A DNA stretch of 64,000 bases from Vulcanisaeta sp. JCM 16159 (GTDB taxonomy: Archaea; Thermoproteota; Thermoprotei; Thermoproteales; Thermocladiaceae). Location of the stretch: assembly GCF_001316265.1 (NCBI RefSeq), contig NZ_BBDN01000005.1, positions 62,001 through 126,000 on the forward strand, in the 5' to 3' direction. The position numbers and the translations under genes are program-made. Below, one piece after another: positions 18,551-28,369 of the stretch (position 1 is the stretch's first letter; each line of letters begins with the position of its first letter). The notes beneath the pieces are model-generated. The model was given only the letters and a program-made list of their open reading frames with translations, was not told the DNA's origin and did no database searches.

Positions 18551-19269
18551 TTAAATGGTGGTTAGTTCCCTAATTAACTGTTCAATGCCCTCGTGTGCCT
18601 GTGGTACCTCGTAAGTCCTCGTTATCACGCCATCACTTATTCTGGAAACCCTGTGGCAATTACCTATCAACTCGAGGTTATGAGTAACCATGACAATCGT
18701 CATCCCAAGCTCCTTATTCAACTTCCTAAAGATATCCATTATCACCATGGTCGTCTTACTATCCAGGTTACCCGTGGCTCATCAGCCAGCAAAAGCCTTG
18801 GCCTGGCCACTATCGCCCTTGCAATCGCAACCCTCTGCTGCTCACCGCCACTGAGCTCATTGGGTCTCCTCCTGGCCTTGTTTCTGAGGCCAACCATTTC
18901 AAGAGCCTCAAGGGCCAGCTTTCTCCTTTGACTTGGGTCAACACCCCTGGCTATTAGCGGTAACTCAACGTTCTCGAGCACCGTCATCCTAGGTATTAAG
19001 TAGTATAGTTGGAATACGAAGCCCAGGAACTCATTCCTATACCTATCGAGCTCCGCGTTACTGAGTTTATGCAGTTCATAGGGGCCGACCCTCAGGTAGC
19101 CCTTACTAACCCTGTCCAAGCCGCCTATTAGGCTGAGTAGTGTCGTCTTGCCACTGCCGCTTGGCCCGACGATGCACCTGAACTCACCCTCCTTAATCTC
19201 AAGACTCAACACGTAGTGCTGGATAATCACCATAATACTTCCACACGTCCCTGCCTCGATAAACGACAC
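18551..19269 (-). CDS. ABC transporter ATPase, LolD/MacB type (several frame changes)
   Basis: Walker A is GPSGSGKTTLL, the signature is LSGGEQQRVAIARA and Walker B is LLLADEP. The frame breaks near 18775, exactly where TGNLD should follow, and resumes as TTMVIMDIFRK with the H-loop VTHN. At the N-terminus another frame over 19216-19255 reads GRDVWKYYGDYPALR, the normal start of this family, implying two compensating indels. A TATA box at 19291-19300 fits the GTG at 19269. It likely powers the permease at 21027-22259, although it is transcribed in the opposite direction from it. Confidence 0.8.
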
Positions 19270-19290
19270 GGCGAGTTATTACAACACCTC

Positions 19291-19300
19291 TTTAAAATAC
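19291..19300 (-). promoter_or_regulatory. TATA box for the ABC ATPase
   Basis: GTATTTTAAA on the minus strand, 22-31 bases before the GTG at 19269. Confidence 0.45.
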
Positions 19301-19344
19301 ATACTCACCAAATACCCATATAGTGGAGATAGTAATAATGCGCG

Positions 19345-19353
19345 TATTTAAAG
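19345..19353 (+). promoter_or_regulatory. TATA box for the surface protein-permease operon
   Basis: TATTTAAAG lies 25-33 bases before the GTG at 19378. A second TATA-like TTTATAAG at 19363-19370 is too close to the start for leaderless initiation. Confidence 0.45.
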
Positions 19354-19377
19354 AGAGTATGGTTTATAAGAACATAC

Positions 19378-21030
19378 GTGGCCTTAGGTTCGATGTCGAA
19401 AATGATAACTAATGAGTACGCATTAATAATAATCACGGCGTTAATCACACTACTGACCTTAATACCCCTGGCACAGGCGCAGCAGTACTCAAACACTGCA
19501 CCACCCTTCTCAATAGTCAGCATATCACCGACACCATCACCAACCATTACGGGCGTTTCCAAGGTCTCAATAACACTAATATACACAGGTGGCTACTACC
19601 TATACAATACGGAGTTCTCCCTAACACCCTGCAGCGGCGCCGTGGTTTCTCAAAACCCTGTATTCATTGGTTGGTTAAACCCCGGACAGGAGGTCACGGT
19701 CACGTACCTAATAAACTCAACACTACCCATTAACTGCCAATCGACATTAACCATAAGCTGGGGTGCCGAGTACGAGACATCACCGAGGGCCCAGGTAACC
19801 ACGTATATCGAGGTGGCTGGCTCAGGCTCCATGAACATAAACTTCCCACTGGTTATTTACGGTTCCCCAATAATCACGGCGCAGACCAATACGCAATACC
19901 TAGTCAGTAACCTTGCTAATCCGGTGGAGCTCGTGATAAGCAATAATGGTAGTGGCCCCATTTATGATCTACAGGCCAACGTGGGGATCGAGGGCGCCAC
20001 CTTGGCTGCGGGCTCCAACACATTAATAATTGGGACGTTAAGCCCAGGAAGCAACTACACAACGATACTGTACGTACTACCAACGGGTAGTGGCCCAGTA
20101 ACGATTACCATAAGTTACTCAGGCCTCGACGAAGTTGGCAATACTGTGAGCGGGAGTATTTCAATAAGCATGAGCGTTACCACGGTATCCTCAAGTCAAG
20201 TCATTGTTTACCCAGTCAATTCCTCGTTAAGTATTGGCTCTGGCAGATTAGCCATTGGTATTAGAAACGTGAACCCAGTGCCTATTTATAACGTGACCCT
20301 GGTCATTACCTCAACCCAGGGATTAAGCTTAACGGGTAATACCACGTATGACATTACCGAGATACCACCTGGATCCACTGATTATGTCTATGTACCCATC
20401 GCCGTGCCAATAACCTCGTCCTCGGTATCCATAACATACTCACTAACTTATCAATACACCGGTGGATACCCAGGAGGTATCCAGGGCACGATGACCCTCT
20501 CGGTGTTGAATAAACCATCAATACTAATCACCGGTTACCAAGTAGCGCCAACCCCATTGACGATTGGCGAGACGGGCTCCGTGTCCCTAAACTTCGTTAA
20601 TACGGGGCCGGTACCAGCCTATAACCTAAACATAACCGCAATACCGGGCCCCGGCATTGAGATGATTAGTCAGTCAAGCACCTACATGGGCACGCTGAAC
20701 TCCCAGCAGTTAAATGCTGTGGCCTTCAGTTTCACCATTATGAGAACCATGAATACTACCATAACCTTCCAAATACAGTACACGGACCAATTCGGGCAAC
20801 AACATACTCAGTATTATACCGTGCCAATAACCGTGATTAAAAACGCAACACTAATTACGCAATCAGCATTTCCACAGACTGGACCGCAAGGCACCAACTA
20901 TGGGTATTACTATAGGTATCATAGGGTCAATTTCTTCACTTACGTAATAATTACGCTGGCCGTAATAGCCGTAATAATGATAATCACCGTAGTTCTACTC
21001 CTGCGTAGGAGGCGCGGTGGTTCCTCATGA
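19378..21030 (+). CDS. Secreted, membrane-anchored surface protein with CARDB-like repeats
   Basis: The 550-residue protein has an N-terminal signal peptide (hydrophobic core at residues about 14-34, cleavage likely after AQA). A long Ser/Thr/Asn-rich beta-sandwich region with repeated INNTGPVPAYNL-like segments follows, as in COG1361/CARDB-type S-layer-associated proteins. A C-terminal membrane helix ends in a short run of arginines. Many N-x-S/T sequons suggest glycosylation. It overlaps the start of the FtsX-like permease by four bases, so the two are translationally coupled. It probably acts as the extracellular partner of the exporter. The frame is intact. Confidence 0.72.
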   Translation: MALGSMSKMITNEYALIIITALITLLTLIPLAQAQQYSNTAPPFSIVSISPTPSPTITGVSKVSITLIYTGGYYLYNTEFSLTPCSGAVVSQNPVFIGWLNPGQEVTVTYLINSTLPINCQSTLTISWGAEYETSPRAQVTTYIEVAGSGSMNINFPLVIYGSPIITAQTNTQYLVSNLANPVELVISNNGSGPIYDLQANVGIEGATLAAGSNTLIIGTLSPGSNYTTILYVLPTGSGPVTITISYSGLDEVGNTVSGSISISMSVTTVSSSQVIVYPVNSSLSIGSGRLAIGIRNVNPVPIYNVTLVITSTQGLSLTGNTTYDITEIPPGSTDYVYVPIAVPITSSSVSITYSLTYQYTGGYPGGIQGTMTLSVLNKPSILITGYQVAPTPLTIGETGSVSLNFVNTGPVPAYNLNITAIPGPGIEMISQSSTYMGTLNSQQLNAVAFSFTIMRTMNTTITFQIQYTDQFGQQHTQYYTVPITVIKNATLITQSAFPQTGPQGTNYGYYYRYHRVNFFTYVIITLAVIAVIMIITVVLLLRRRRGGSS

Positions 21031-22259
21031 GGATTAGTGACTACTTTAAACTGGCGTGGAGTGCGGCGTGGGAGCGTAGGGGTAGGACCATAGGCGCCAT
21101 TGTAGCATAGTAATAGCATAGTGGCCCTTGGTCTAGCCATAGGCATGGGGCAGGGGTATAAAGTATTAACCACGAGCTTCTTCGAGAGGGTCTTCGGAAC
21201 AAACACCGTGTTCCTATTCCCAGGACAGAATTCCCAGCTAACGATCACCGACGTTTACGAGGTCATGGATATACCACATGTGACTAACGCCATACCGATC
21301 CTCTCCACGGTGGCTAAGGTAGATATTAATGGGCATGAGGTCACGGCCACGATAATAGGAGCCACGGAGCAGGAGATAATGCAGCTCTACGGAGTAACCT
21401 CACTGAGCAACGCCATACTGGCCGGCGCACCGGTACTATCACCTGGCCTGGCCTTGGTTGGTTACGACATCGCCTTCACAAGTACCGGACAGCAGATTGC
21501 CTATCCTGGGCAGGTCATGGTGATAACAACGCCAGGTGGTTCTGAGTTGACTTACACGGTAGGCGCCATAATGCAGCAGAGCGGTATTGGCGTCATCGGC
21601 TTGAATCCGAATAATGCCATATTCATTGATGAGAACACGTTCCTCTCTCAATTCGATCCGTCCGGCATAGTTGATGGAATAATCGTTTACGTGGACTCGC
21701 CAAGCAACATCAACTACGTTACCAACGAGTTAAAGGCCCTATTCCCAATGGACCAGGTACTAAACCTATCAACACTACTATCAAGCATTAACCAGTTCTT
21801 CACGGTGCTCGAGCTCTTCCTAGCCTTCATAGCCGGCATAAGCTTCGTAATAATCGGCATCTGGATGTTTGACACAATGATGATAAACGTTATTCAGAGG
21901 ACTAGGGAGTTTGGGATAATGAGGGCTGTGGGCTTCAGCGGCAGGTCAATACCACTACTCCTCATTATCGAGCCGCGATAATAGCCATAATAGGCTCCGT
22001 AATCGGCACGGCACTGCTCATGGCCATAGTCAGCGCCTTCCCAGGCCCATCATCAATGATGGGGCCGGCCTTTGGAGGACCAGGCAGGGCCGTGAGGACT
22101 ACCACCGCCACATCATCAATAATGCTACCCATAGCCCTAACACCACTCGACTACGCCGCAATATTTATACTGCCCATAGCCATAAACATAATCGCAGCCC
22201 TAGTACCAGCAATAAGGGCCATGAGAATACTACCGGCTCAAACCCTGCGTTATGAATGA
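21027..22259 (+). CDS. FtsX/MacB-like ABC permease (three frame changes)
   Basis: The ATG at 21027 opens MRISDYFKLAWSAAWERRG, then two close frame changes (near 21103 and 21118) lead to VALGLAIGMGQG, the first membrane helix. The large extracytoplasmic domain follows (residues about 60-240), then the conserved TREFGIMRAVGFSGRSI loop of FtsX permeases. A third break near 21975 (one G missing from GAGGCC) joins the last two helices, ending MRILPAQTLRYE. All three behave as missing bases. It forms an export or mechanotransmission system with the surface protein and the divergent ATPase. Confidence 0.77.
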
Positions 22260-22291
22260 AAGCAGTAACACAAATGAGCAGCATTTAAAAC

Positions 22292-23296
22292 TCATAGTTT
22301 AAGCATGGCCTTTCTAAGTATTGGGTCTGCAATTACGTACTCCTCATTAAGTCTCTCCACAATGCCGTGATCCATCAACTCCCTGAGTAGTACGTAGAGT
22401 GACTTATCATTGATTGACTTATCCTCCGCAGCCTCAAGCGCCGCCTTTAACTCCCTCCAACCCCCTTTAACGAATAACTCCCTAAGCAATACCCTATACC
22501 TGGGACTCCTGTTGACTAGGAAGTTCCTGAGTTCATTAAGTGCCAGTGCTGTTGCTGACTCGAGGACCTCCTCAATGGATTGCTTACCCTCAATCACGTA
22601 TTGATGGCCAACAGCCCCTTCTTAGGAAGTCCAGGGATTCATCAGGGCTGTGTCTCCTGGTGCTCACGAAGTGTATGTACCTGCCGAATAATGGGGCCTC
22701 GGGATCATTAACCCTGAGGAACCTATCCAATACCCCGACCTCTGATCCCGACAGCAGGAATTTCACATACCTCAAATTATCATATGTATACGTAAGTAAC
22801 ATGTTAAAGTCTACCCAAGTCGCCTTACTCAATTCCTAGGACCCATCAATGGCGATTACTACGGCCTTACCAATTCAGCGCCGAGGTCGTTAAGGGCATC
22901 GAGTAACTCACCAATGTTCATCCTACGGTATTCACCCAACCTAATTTCCACATGTATCGGCGATACCCCAACCCTAATTCACCTAACCCTGGATAGGGCA
23001 TTCCCAACCCTGTTAATTATTGACCTATTCCTTGCCTGGAAGTCCTCAAGCCTACGCCTAATCAACCCAATAAGGTCAACCTGCCTAGGCCTTCTTGTAA
23101 ACCTAATGTCGAGGTGAATGTATGGGTAACTAACCTCATTGAGCGCGACCCTCATTAACGATGTCTTACCAGTCCTCCTCAAGCCCCTGATGATTATTAC
23201 CTTATCATTAATAATACCATTAATCAAGACCCTTTATTCAGTCTCGAAGTCGTATAAATCCTCCCTCCTGCTCTTAGGCTCAAGATTAAATAGCAT
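22292..23296 (-). pseudogene. Archaeal AAA ATPase (DEXX-box family) with stops and frame changes
   Basis: From the ATG at 23296 the protein starts MLFNLEPKSRREDLYDFETE, then meets an in-frame TAA at 23234-23236 and resumes with IIIRGLRRTGKTSLM (Walker A). Another frame carries RLGEYRRMNIGELLDALNDL. A TAG at 22836-22838 lies where a Walker B-adjacent QELS is expected, then LLSGSEVGVLDRFL (sensor 1) follows. The C-terminal winged-helix region ends at 22292. Besides missing bases there are true in-frame stops, so this one may be a genuine pseudogene. The family acts in NTP-dependent processes that are mostly unknown and is abundant in crenarchaeal accessory DNA. Confidence 0.62.
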
Positions 23297-23446
23297 ATAC
23301 CAGTTACTTACCCTATAGGTAAGCTTATTAACTTAGTGTGGAGCAAAGTGAATATTTTATGGTAATTTCAATACCAACTATATGTGATACGGCAAAGGCA
23401 CTATTAAGTCACTTAACCCATATTGTGGAGATTTATTAAATAATAA

Positions 23447-23925
23447 TCACTTCCTTGGCTTCAGTACTGCACCTAGTATTGCCAATACCACACCTATAAT
23501 GCCAATTACTATACTCATAAGAAGAAATAAACCGACAGATGCAAGCCCATGATAAATATAGTACGTGATGGTCACGGGCACCGTATAATTGTTTACTAAA
23601 TACAGAGTACCAGTGCCATTGCCTATTGGTGAGCAAGTCACAACATAAAGGCCATAGACATATCTTTGAAATATGATATATCTTTGAGATGCGTTAGGAG
23701 GTGCCGTAACGTAAAAATCCAGGGATTTATTAATAGAGTCCATATAGGACATGGTAAATACCTTACCTGGACTTACAACGCCTACTGCGATTTCCTCACC
23801 AGGCTTAAAGTCACCGTCATAACGGTGAGCCTTACCTGTCGGGCAAGTATGTACATGCCAAAGGCAAAAATCACAATAGCCACCATGATTAAAACCACGC
23901 CGGCCATCAATAAGCCCTTCCTCAT
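23447..23925 (-). CDS. Small membrane-anchored exported protein (one frame change)
   Basis: From the ATG at 23925 the first frame gives a clear N-terminal membrane segment (GLLMAGVVLIMVAIVIFAFG), then breaks near 23845 into the frame TGKAHRYDGDFKPGEEIAVG. An extracellular domain of about 90 residues and a second membrane helix near the C-terminus (LFLLMSIVIGIIGVVLAILG) follow. About 159 residues in total. The organisation, two helices flanking an outside domain, is like the 37957-38484 protein. I recognise no family. Confidence 0.5.
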
Positions 23926-24014
23926 ACAATATCTCGAAAAACCACTTAATTAATAAGCACTGCTTCCCGGGGCTTGAATGAATTTTGTAAAGTCATAACT
24001 TGGACTTGAAGACC

Positions 24015-24056
24015 CACCGTGATTATATAATTACGGTGACTCTCCAGGCCCAAAAC
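24015..24056. repeat. Palindromic repeat, copy 2
   Basis: CACCGTGATTA (24015-24025) and TAATTACGGTG (24028-24038) form an 11-base hairpin with one G-T wobble. It is followed by ACTCTCCAGGCCCAAA (24039-24054), identical to copy 1. The outer arms of copy 1 are not conserved here. It lies in a 250-base intergenic gap. Confidence 0.65.
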
Positions 24057-24177
24057 ACGGCATCCCTTATTTAGTACTTATGTCTCTCATATTTAATTAG
24101 TTGATTTGGTATAATTCTTGGTATTATTTCTATTTTTTATTAGAGTAAAGCTTATAAACCCCTGTTTTATCCTAATT

Positions 24178-24802
24178 TTGATATATGTGGTTCTTGGAAT
24201 AACGAGTGGGATGTCTTTGAGGGGGCTTTGAGGGTAGGTATAAAGGTCCCAGTGACATTAGAGATGTCCACGTGAGTGATGTTCCTAGGACTAACCACAT
24301 ACTTCACAGCTTCATAATCACAAATAATGATGGTGACCTTGTTCTTTGGTCCTTTGATATACCTGGTTATGAGACCCACATATACTCAATGATTAAGGAA
24401 ACAGCAACGCTAATGCTTTGCCCAAGGATTGACAACTCCACATACCTACTACCCAACGTTTCGTTAGTTGGGGAATTGAATTCGATGCTATACAGGGATG
24501 CCAGGTCGGCTACGTACTTTGTTAAGCCTATGGATAGGTCCTTCCTATCCAGGGTTCTTAGGGACACGGTTAACGCCGCCAGGGCTTTGATAATGGAGAA
24601 GGTTAGTAACTTGTTTAGGTCTAGGGGCCTTGCCACGGTTAGATTAATGGATGAGCTTAGTGGTGTTAGTGATGATATAATTGTGTCGGCCAGGTTATGG
24701 GCCAGTAAGGGGTTTGCCGAGGAGGTTAGTGGTGTGTACTCACTGGTTGATTACGTTAGGTCATCCCTGGAATTAAAGAGGAGTAGGTCGAGGAGAAGGT
24801 AA
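24178..24802 (+). CDS. Hypothetical protein (two probable frame changes)
   Basis: The open part (24272-24802) reads as about 176 residues with a strand-rich start (HILHSFIITNNDGDLVLWSF) and a helical C-terminus rich in Arg and Ser. Upstream, frame 1 from a TTG at 24178 reads LIYVVLGITSGMS, then frame 3 gives FEGALRVGIK and frame 2 gives GPSDIRDVHVSD, so the true start is probably 24178 with two missing bases. A TATA-like CTTATAAAC lies about 25 bases before this start. I recognise no family. The short N-terminal strand, turn and strand suggest a sensor- or Roadblock-like fold, but that is weak. Confidence 0.42.
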
Positions 24803-24818
24803 TTTTTACCTAAAATGG

Positions 24819-25555
24819 TTAGGGCTTCACCGTGTAGTAAACCCTCTTCTTATCCTTACCCCTACTCTCCGACTTCAGGAAGACAATCTCCCCAATCTCC
24901 CTAGTATTGGCCACGTGTGGTCCACCGTCAGCCTGAACATCGATGCCCTCGATCTCCACAATCCTCCACTCCTCACCAGGCGGTGGCTCCCTCTCGGCCA
25001 ACTTAACAATGCCCGGTATCTTCATCGCCTCCTCCTTCCTGAGGAAGTAAATCTTCACTGGAATACCTCTCTTAACGACATCGTTGGCCTCCGCAATCAA
25101 GTCCTGAAATGCCTTCCTAAGCGCATCACCGCTCAGGGTTAGGTTGTAATCATCCCTGGCATACTCAGGGGTTATGTCGCCGCCGGTCACGAGGGCATTG
25201 TACTTCTTATAGGCCAGCGCGGCTATTATGTGCGTTGCCGTGTGAAGCTCATTAACCTATACCTCCTATCCCAATCGATTATGCCGTGAATAGCATCACC
25301 AGCCTTGAATCTGGGCTCTCTATCGAGGATGTGCACCGCATCCTCACCCTCCTTAACCACCTCCCTGACCACGTACTCCTCACCCTGCCAAACAAGCTTG
25401 CCAGTGTCATTGGCAACCCCACCACTCCTTGGGTGGAAAAGCGTTTGGTCGAGCCAGACCCTATTACCATCTATCCTAACCACAGTCGCATCAAATTCCC
25501 TCCTGTATGAGTCCCACCAGTAGAGGAATTTGGTTGGCATTGCTTTTAAACCCAT
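24819..25555 (-). CDS. Alanyl-tRNA editing protein AlaX (one frame change)
   Basis: The N-terminal barrel domain includes DQTLFHPRSGGVANDTG. The frame breaks near 25245, where adding one G gives RLMRLHTATHIIAALAY, the zinc-binding H-x3-H motif. The C-terminal part contains DVQADGGPHVANTREIG, the second metal motif. The protein deacylates mischarged Ser- or Gly-tRNA(Ala). At about 245 residues it fits AlaX-M/L. The ATG at 25555 is taken as the start, but an internal ATG at 25540 is possible. It is codirectional with the M20 peptidase and aminotransferase upstream. Confidence 0.82.
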
Positions 25556-25577
25556 AAGTAATTACTTAACAATTGCG

Positions 25578-26823
25578 CTACTTCTCAAGGCCAAAGAATC
25601 TCCTCACTGCGTAGGACATTACGTCGTGGGTCTTTAATAAGTCGTCAACTGTAACATACTCATTATACGCATGCGCCAGCGCCAACTCGCCAGGGCCGTA
25701 AACAACCGTTGGAATGCCCCTAGCCTCAGGTACCTACCGTCAGTGGCGCCAGTAACTATTATGGGTTTAGGCGTAGCACTGAGCACCTTCTCAATACCCT
25801 CATGGATAAGCCTAACAATGGTCTCCCCAGGACCCGTGTAGTTTGGCTCGCTTGTGTCAAGGACCTCAACATCAGCTATTCCACCCAACCCGTTCCTTAG
25901 GTGGTTAATTACCTGGTTCGGTGAGACTCCCGGTGGAACCTCATGTCTAGCTCAAGCTCTGCGTAGTCAGGGACCATGTTTATCTTTGAACCACCCCTAA
26001 TAACCCCAGGATTAAAGGACACAGTACCAACAACCCTCTCGAAATCACTAAGCGTTAGGTTAAGGCCGGAGCCCCTTGAGACCTCCAGGTAAACCTCAGC
26101 CGAATTCTTAATAGCCTCCATCAATTCACTGGGTAGCTTAATACCCCTGTTAAACTCATTAATCAACTCCTCGGCCCTGCTAATTGCCCTAATGAGCTTC
26201 ATGATAGCGTTATCACCAAGTACTGGTAAACTACCGTGGGCGGGCCTGCCCCTCGCCACGAGCTTGACCTGGCAAAGACCTTTCTCCCCAATGTAATACC
26301 TAAAACCGCCGGACGGCTCGGCAACTATCGCAGCATCACCAACTAACACACCATCTCTAACCAAGGCCTCGACACCTGGGTGTCCGCCGGTCTCCTCATC
26401 AGCCGTTGCCGAGAATATTAACGTACCGGATCCTTGTCTCTCAATTAATGGCGCTAACTCCGCGAATACGGTCATTATCACGGCTAAGCCGCCCTTCATG
26501 TCCGTGGCGCCCCTACCGTAGATCCTACCCTCAACGACCTTCCCCGAAAACGGTGGGTAAACCCACCTGGACTCATCACCGGGAGGAACGACGTCCATGT
26601 GGCCATTAAGTATGAGCACGGGCTTACCCTTACCAACCCTAGCAATCACGTTAGGCTTATCCTTAATATACTCCCTAACCTCACTTCTAAACCCCAAATC
26701 ACCCAACCAATCCCTAATAAAACCAGCGATGTTAACGGTATAACCAGGAGGATTAACACTGGGCATCTGAATTAATCTAGATACTAGGTTTGGAATATTG
26801 TCTCTTAGATCCCTTTCGTTCAT
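25578..26823 (-). CDS. M20-family metallopeptidase (ArgE/DapE-like, two frame changes)
   Basis: Metal and catalytic motifs are present in order: LNGHMDVVPPG, RGATDMKGGLA and ATADEETGGHPG, and later AEPSGGFRY. The frame breaks near 25928 (one missing G restores DMRVPPGVSPNQV) and near 25735, after which YGPGELALAHAYNEYV, with the last metal-ligand His, leads to a stop at 25578. This gives about 416 residues, the usual size. Members deacylate or hydrolyse N-acyl amino acids or dipeptides; here the substrate is unknown. It lies between an aminotransferase and alaX in one probable operon. Confidence 0.8.
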
Positions 26824-26838
26824 TATTCGATATTTGAC

Positions 26839-27863
26839 TCAATACTTAATTTGCATTACCTCCATCAATGCGTTTAGGAAGTCGTTATTGATATCCTTAC
26901 TCTTAATGCTGATTCTGAAGTAGCCCTTCGTTAGTGGTGGTATGTTTGATAGGTCACGTATTAGGAATCCGTGTTTGAGGAGTTCTTCACCGAGCCATGG
27001 TTTATGCCTTATCACGAAGTAGTGAGTCATTGATTCATAATAATCAATGCCGAGCTCCCTTAATGAGCTCAAAACCCTACTCCTCTCCTCCTCAACGTAT
27101 TTAATCGTTAATTCCCTGAACCCATGGGCATGTTTCATGTACCTTGACACCGCATACTCTGCTATTGAGTTTACGGGCCACGTGGGCACCAAGTCCTCAA
27201 TGCCGGCTTTAGTGAATACCGCGCCAACCCTGAGTCCAGGTACTGCCAGGAACTTGGTGTATGACTTAACGATAAAGACATTGTCATGGTTCAACGCATC
27301 CCTAATTAGTGACTCGCTAATTCTCACGAAATCCATGAAGGATTCATCGACGATTAACGCACCACCGCGCCTACCCAACTCCTTGGCTAACTCAAGCAAT
27401 TGCTCACGCCTAATTAAGTAACCCATTGGTGAGTTTGGGTTTGAGAGGACAACGATAGTGCTTGGTGTCACATCATTGATCAGCGAGCTCACTAGGTCTC
27501 CACGCCCCCAATACTCGATTAACCTAGTTTCAGCATTTACGAGATTACCCAGTCGTAGGTAATCACCGTAGTTTGGTATGGGTATTATCACTCGCCGAGG
27601 CCTTAAATGCATGAATAGTAATTGCAGGGCCTCCGTGGCTCCATTGAAAACATACGTTAACTCAGGCCCAATACCTTCAAAATCCGCCAGTGAATCCCTT
27701 AATTCATCGCCAAGCTCCGTTGGGTAGTGCGAGTAATGACCATAATCCACACCCTCCTTAATTAGTTCAATCAATTCCTTTGGAGTACCCAGTGGTTCAT
27801 GTTTGAGCTCATGTCTATTAACCCATACCTCCACCCATACCCGCCATGTCCCCTGGCACTCAT
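26839..27863 (-). CDS. Class I aminotransferase, HisC/CobD-like (one frame change)
   Basis: The ATG at 27863 opens MSARGHGGYGWRYGLIDMSS. The frame breaks near 27795, where adding one C restores NMNPLGTPKELIEL, the classic start of histidinol-phosphate aminotransferase and CobD-type enzymes. Further motifs are FNGATEALQLLF, VLSNPNSPMG, DESFMDF and the PLP-binding KSYTKFLAVPGLRVG. About 341 residues. CobD makes aminopropanol phosphate for cobalamin, HisC acts in histidine synthesis; no other genes of either pathway are nearby, so the substrate stays open. It leads an operon with M20 and alaX. Confidence 0.78.
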
Positions 27864-27928
27864 GATCCAGTTTAGGATTTTGTGAGATAAGTTAAATAAA
27901 TCCCCACTACTATTGAATTCGATAATTA

Positions 27929-28369
27929 ATGTATCACGAGCATGGACGCTTCGGTCCACCGCCGCAGTGGTTCATAAAGAGGAGGGGTCTGAAGTACTTG
28001 ATACTTTACCTACTCAGCAGTAGGGGTCCAATGACTGGTGCGCAGATTATTGATGAGATCGAGAGGTTGTCAATGGGCTTCTGGAGACCAAGCCCAGGCT
28101 CTGTCTACCCAGCCCTTGAGGAACTTGAGGCTGATGGCTTGATTAAGGTGGCGAGGGTTGAGGGCACTAAGAAGTATTATGAGGTCACTGATAGTGGTAA
28201 GGCCTTCATTGGATTACCAAGCATTGACAAGACTACGGCAGCGGTTAATGACTTCCTATCACTTGCCAAGTACATTATTGATAACTGGGATGTATTGAGT
28301 GAGGCAGATAGGGATAAAATCAAGAGTGTCCTTAGGGACCTCATTAAGGCAGTCGGTATTCAATGTTAG
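27929..28369 (+). CDS. PadR-family transcriptional regulator
   Basis: The 146-residue protein has the PadR winged-helix (GLKYLILYLLSSRGPMTGAQ) followed by PSPGSVYPALEELEADGLI, the recognition helix and wing. It ends with the helical dimerisation region. The N-terminus is His-rich (MYHEHGRFGPPP), which is unusual but seen in archaeal members. It is divergent from the aminotransferase operon, so it may regulate it, and it overlaps the convergent ATPase gene by four bases. The signal it senses is unknown. Confidence 0.85.
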   Translation: MYHEHGRFGPPPQWFIKRRGLKYLILYLLSSRGPMTGAQIIDEIERLSMGFWRPSPGSVYPALEELEADGLIKVARVEGTKKYYEVTDSGKAFIGLPSIDKTTAAVNDFLSLAKYIIDNWDVLSEADRDKIKSVLRDLIKAVGIQC

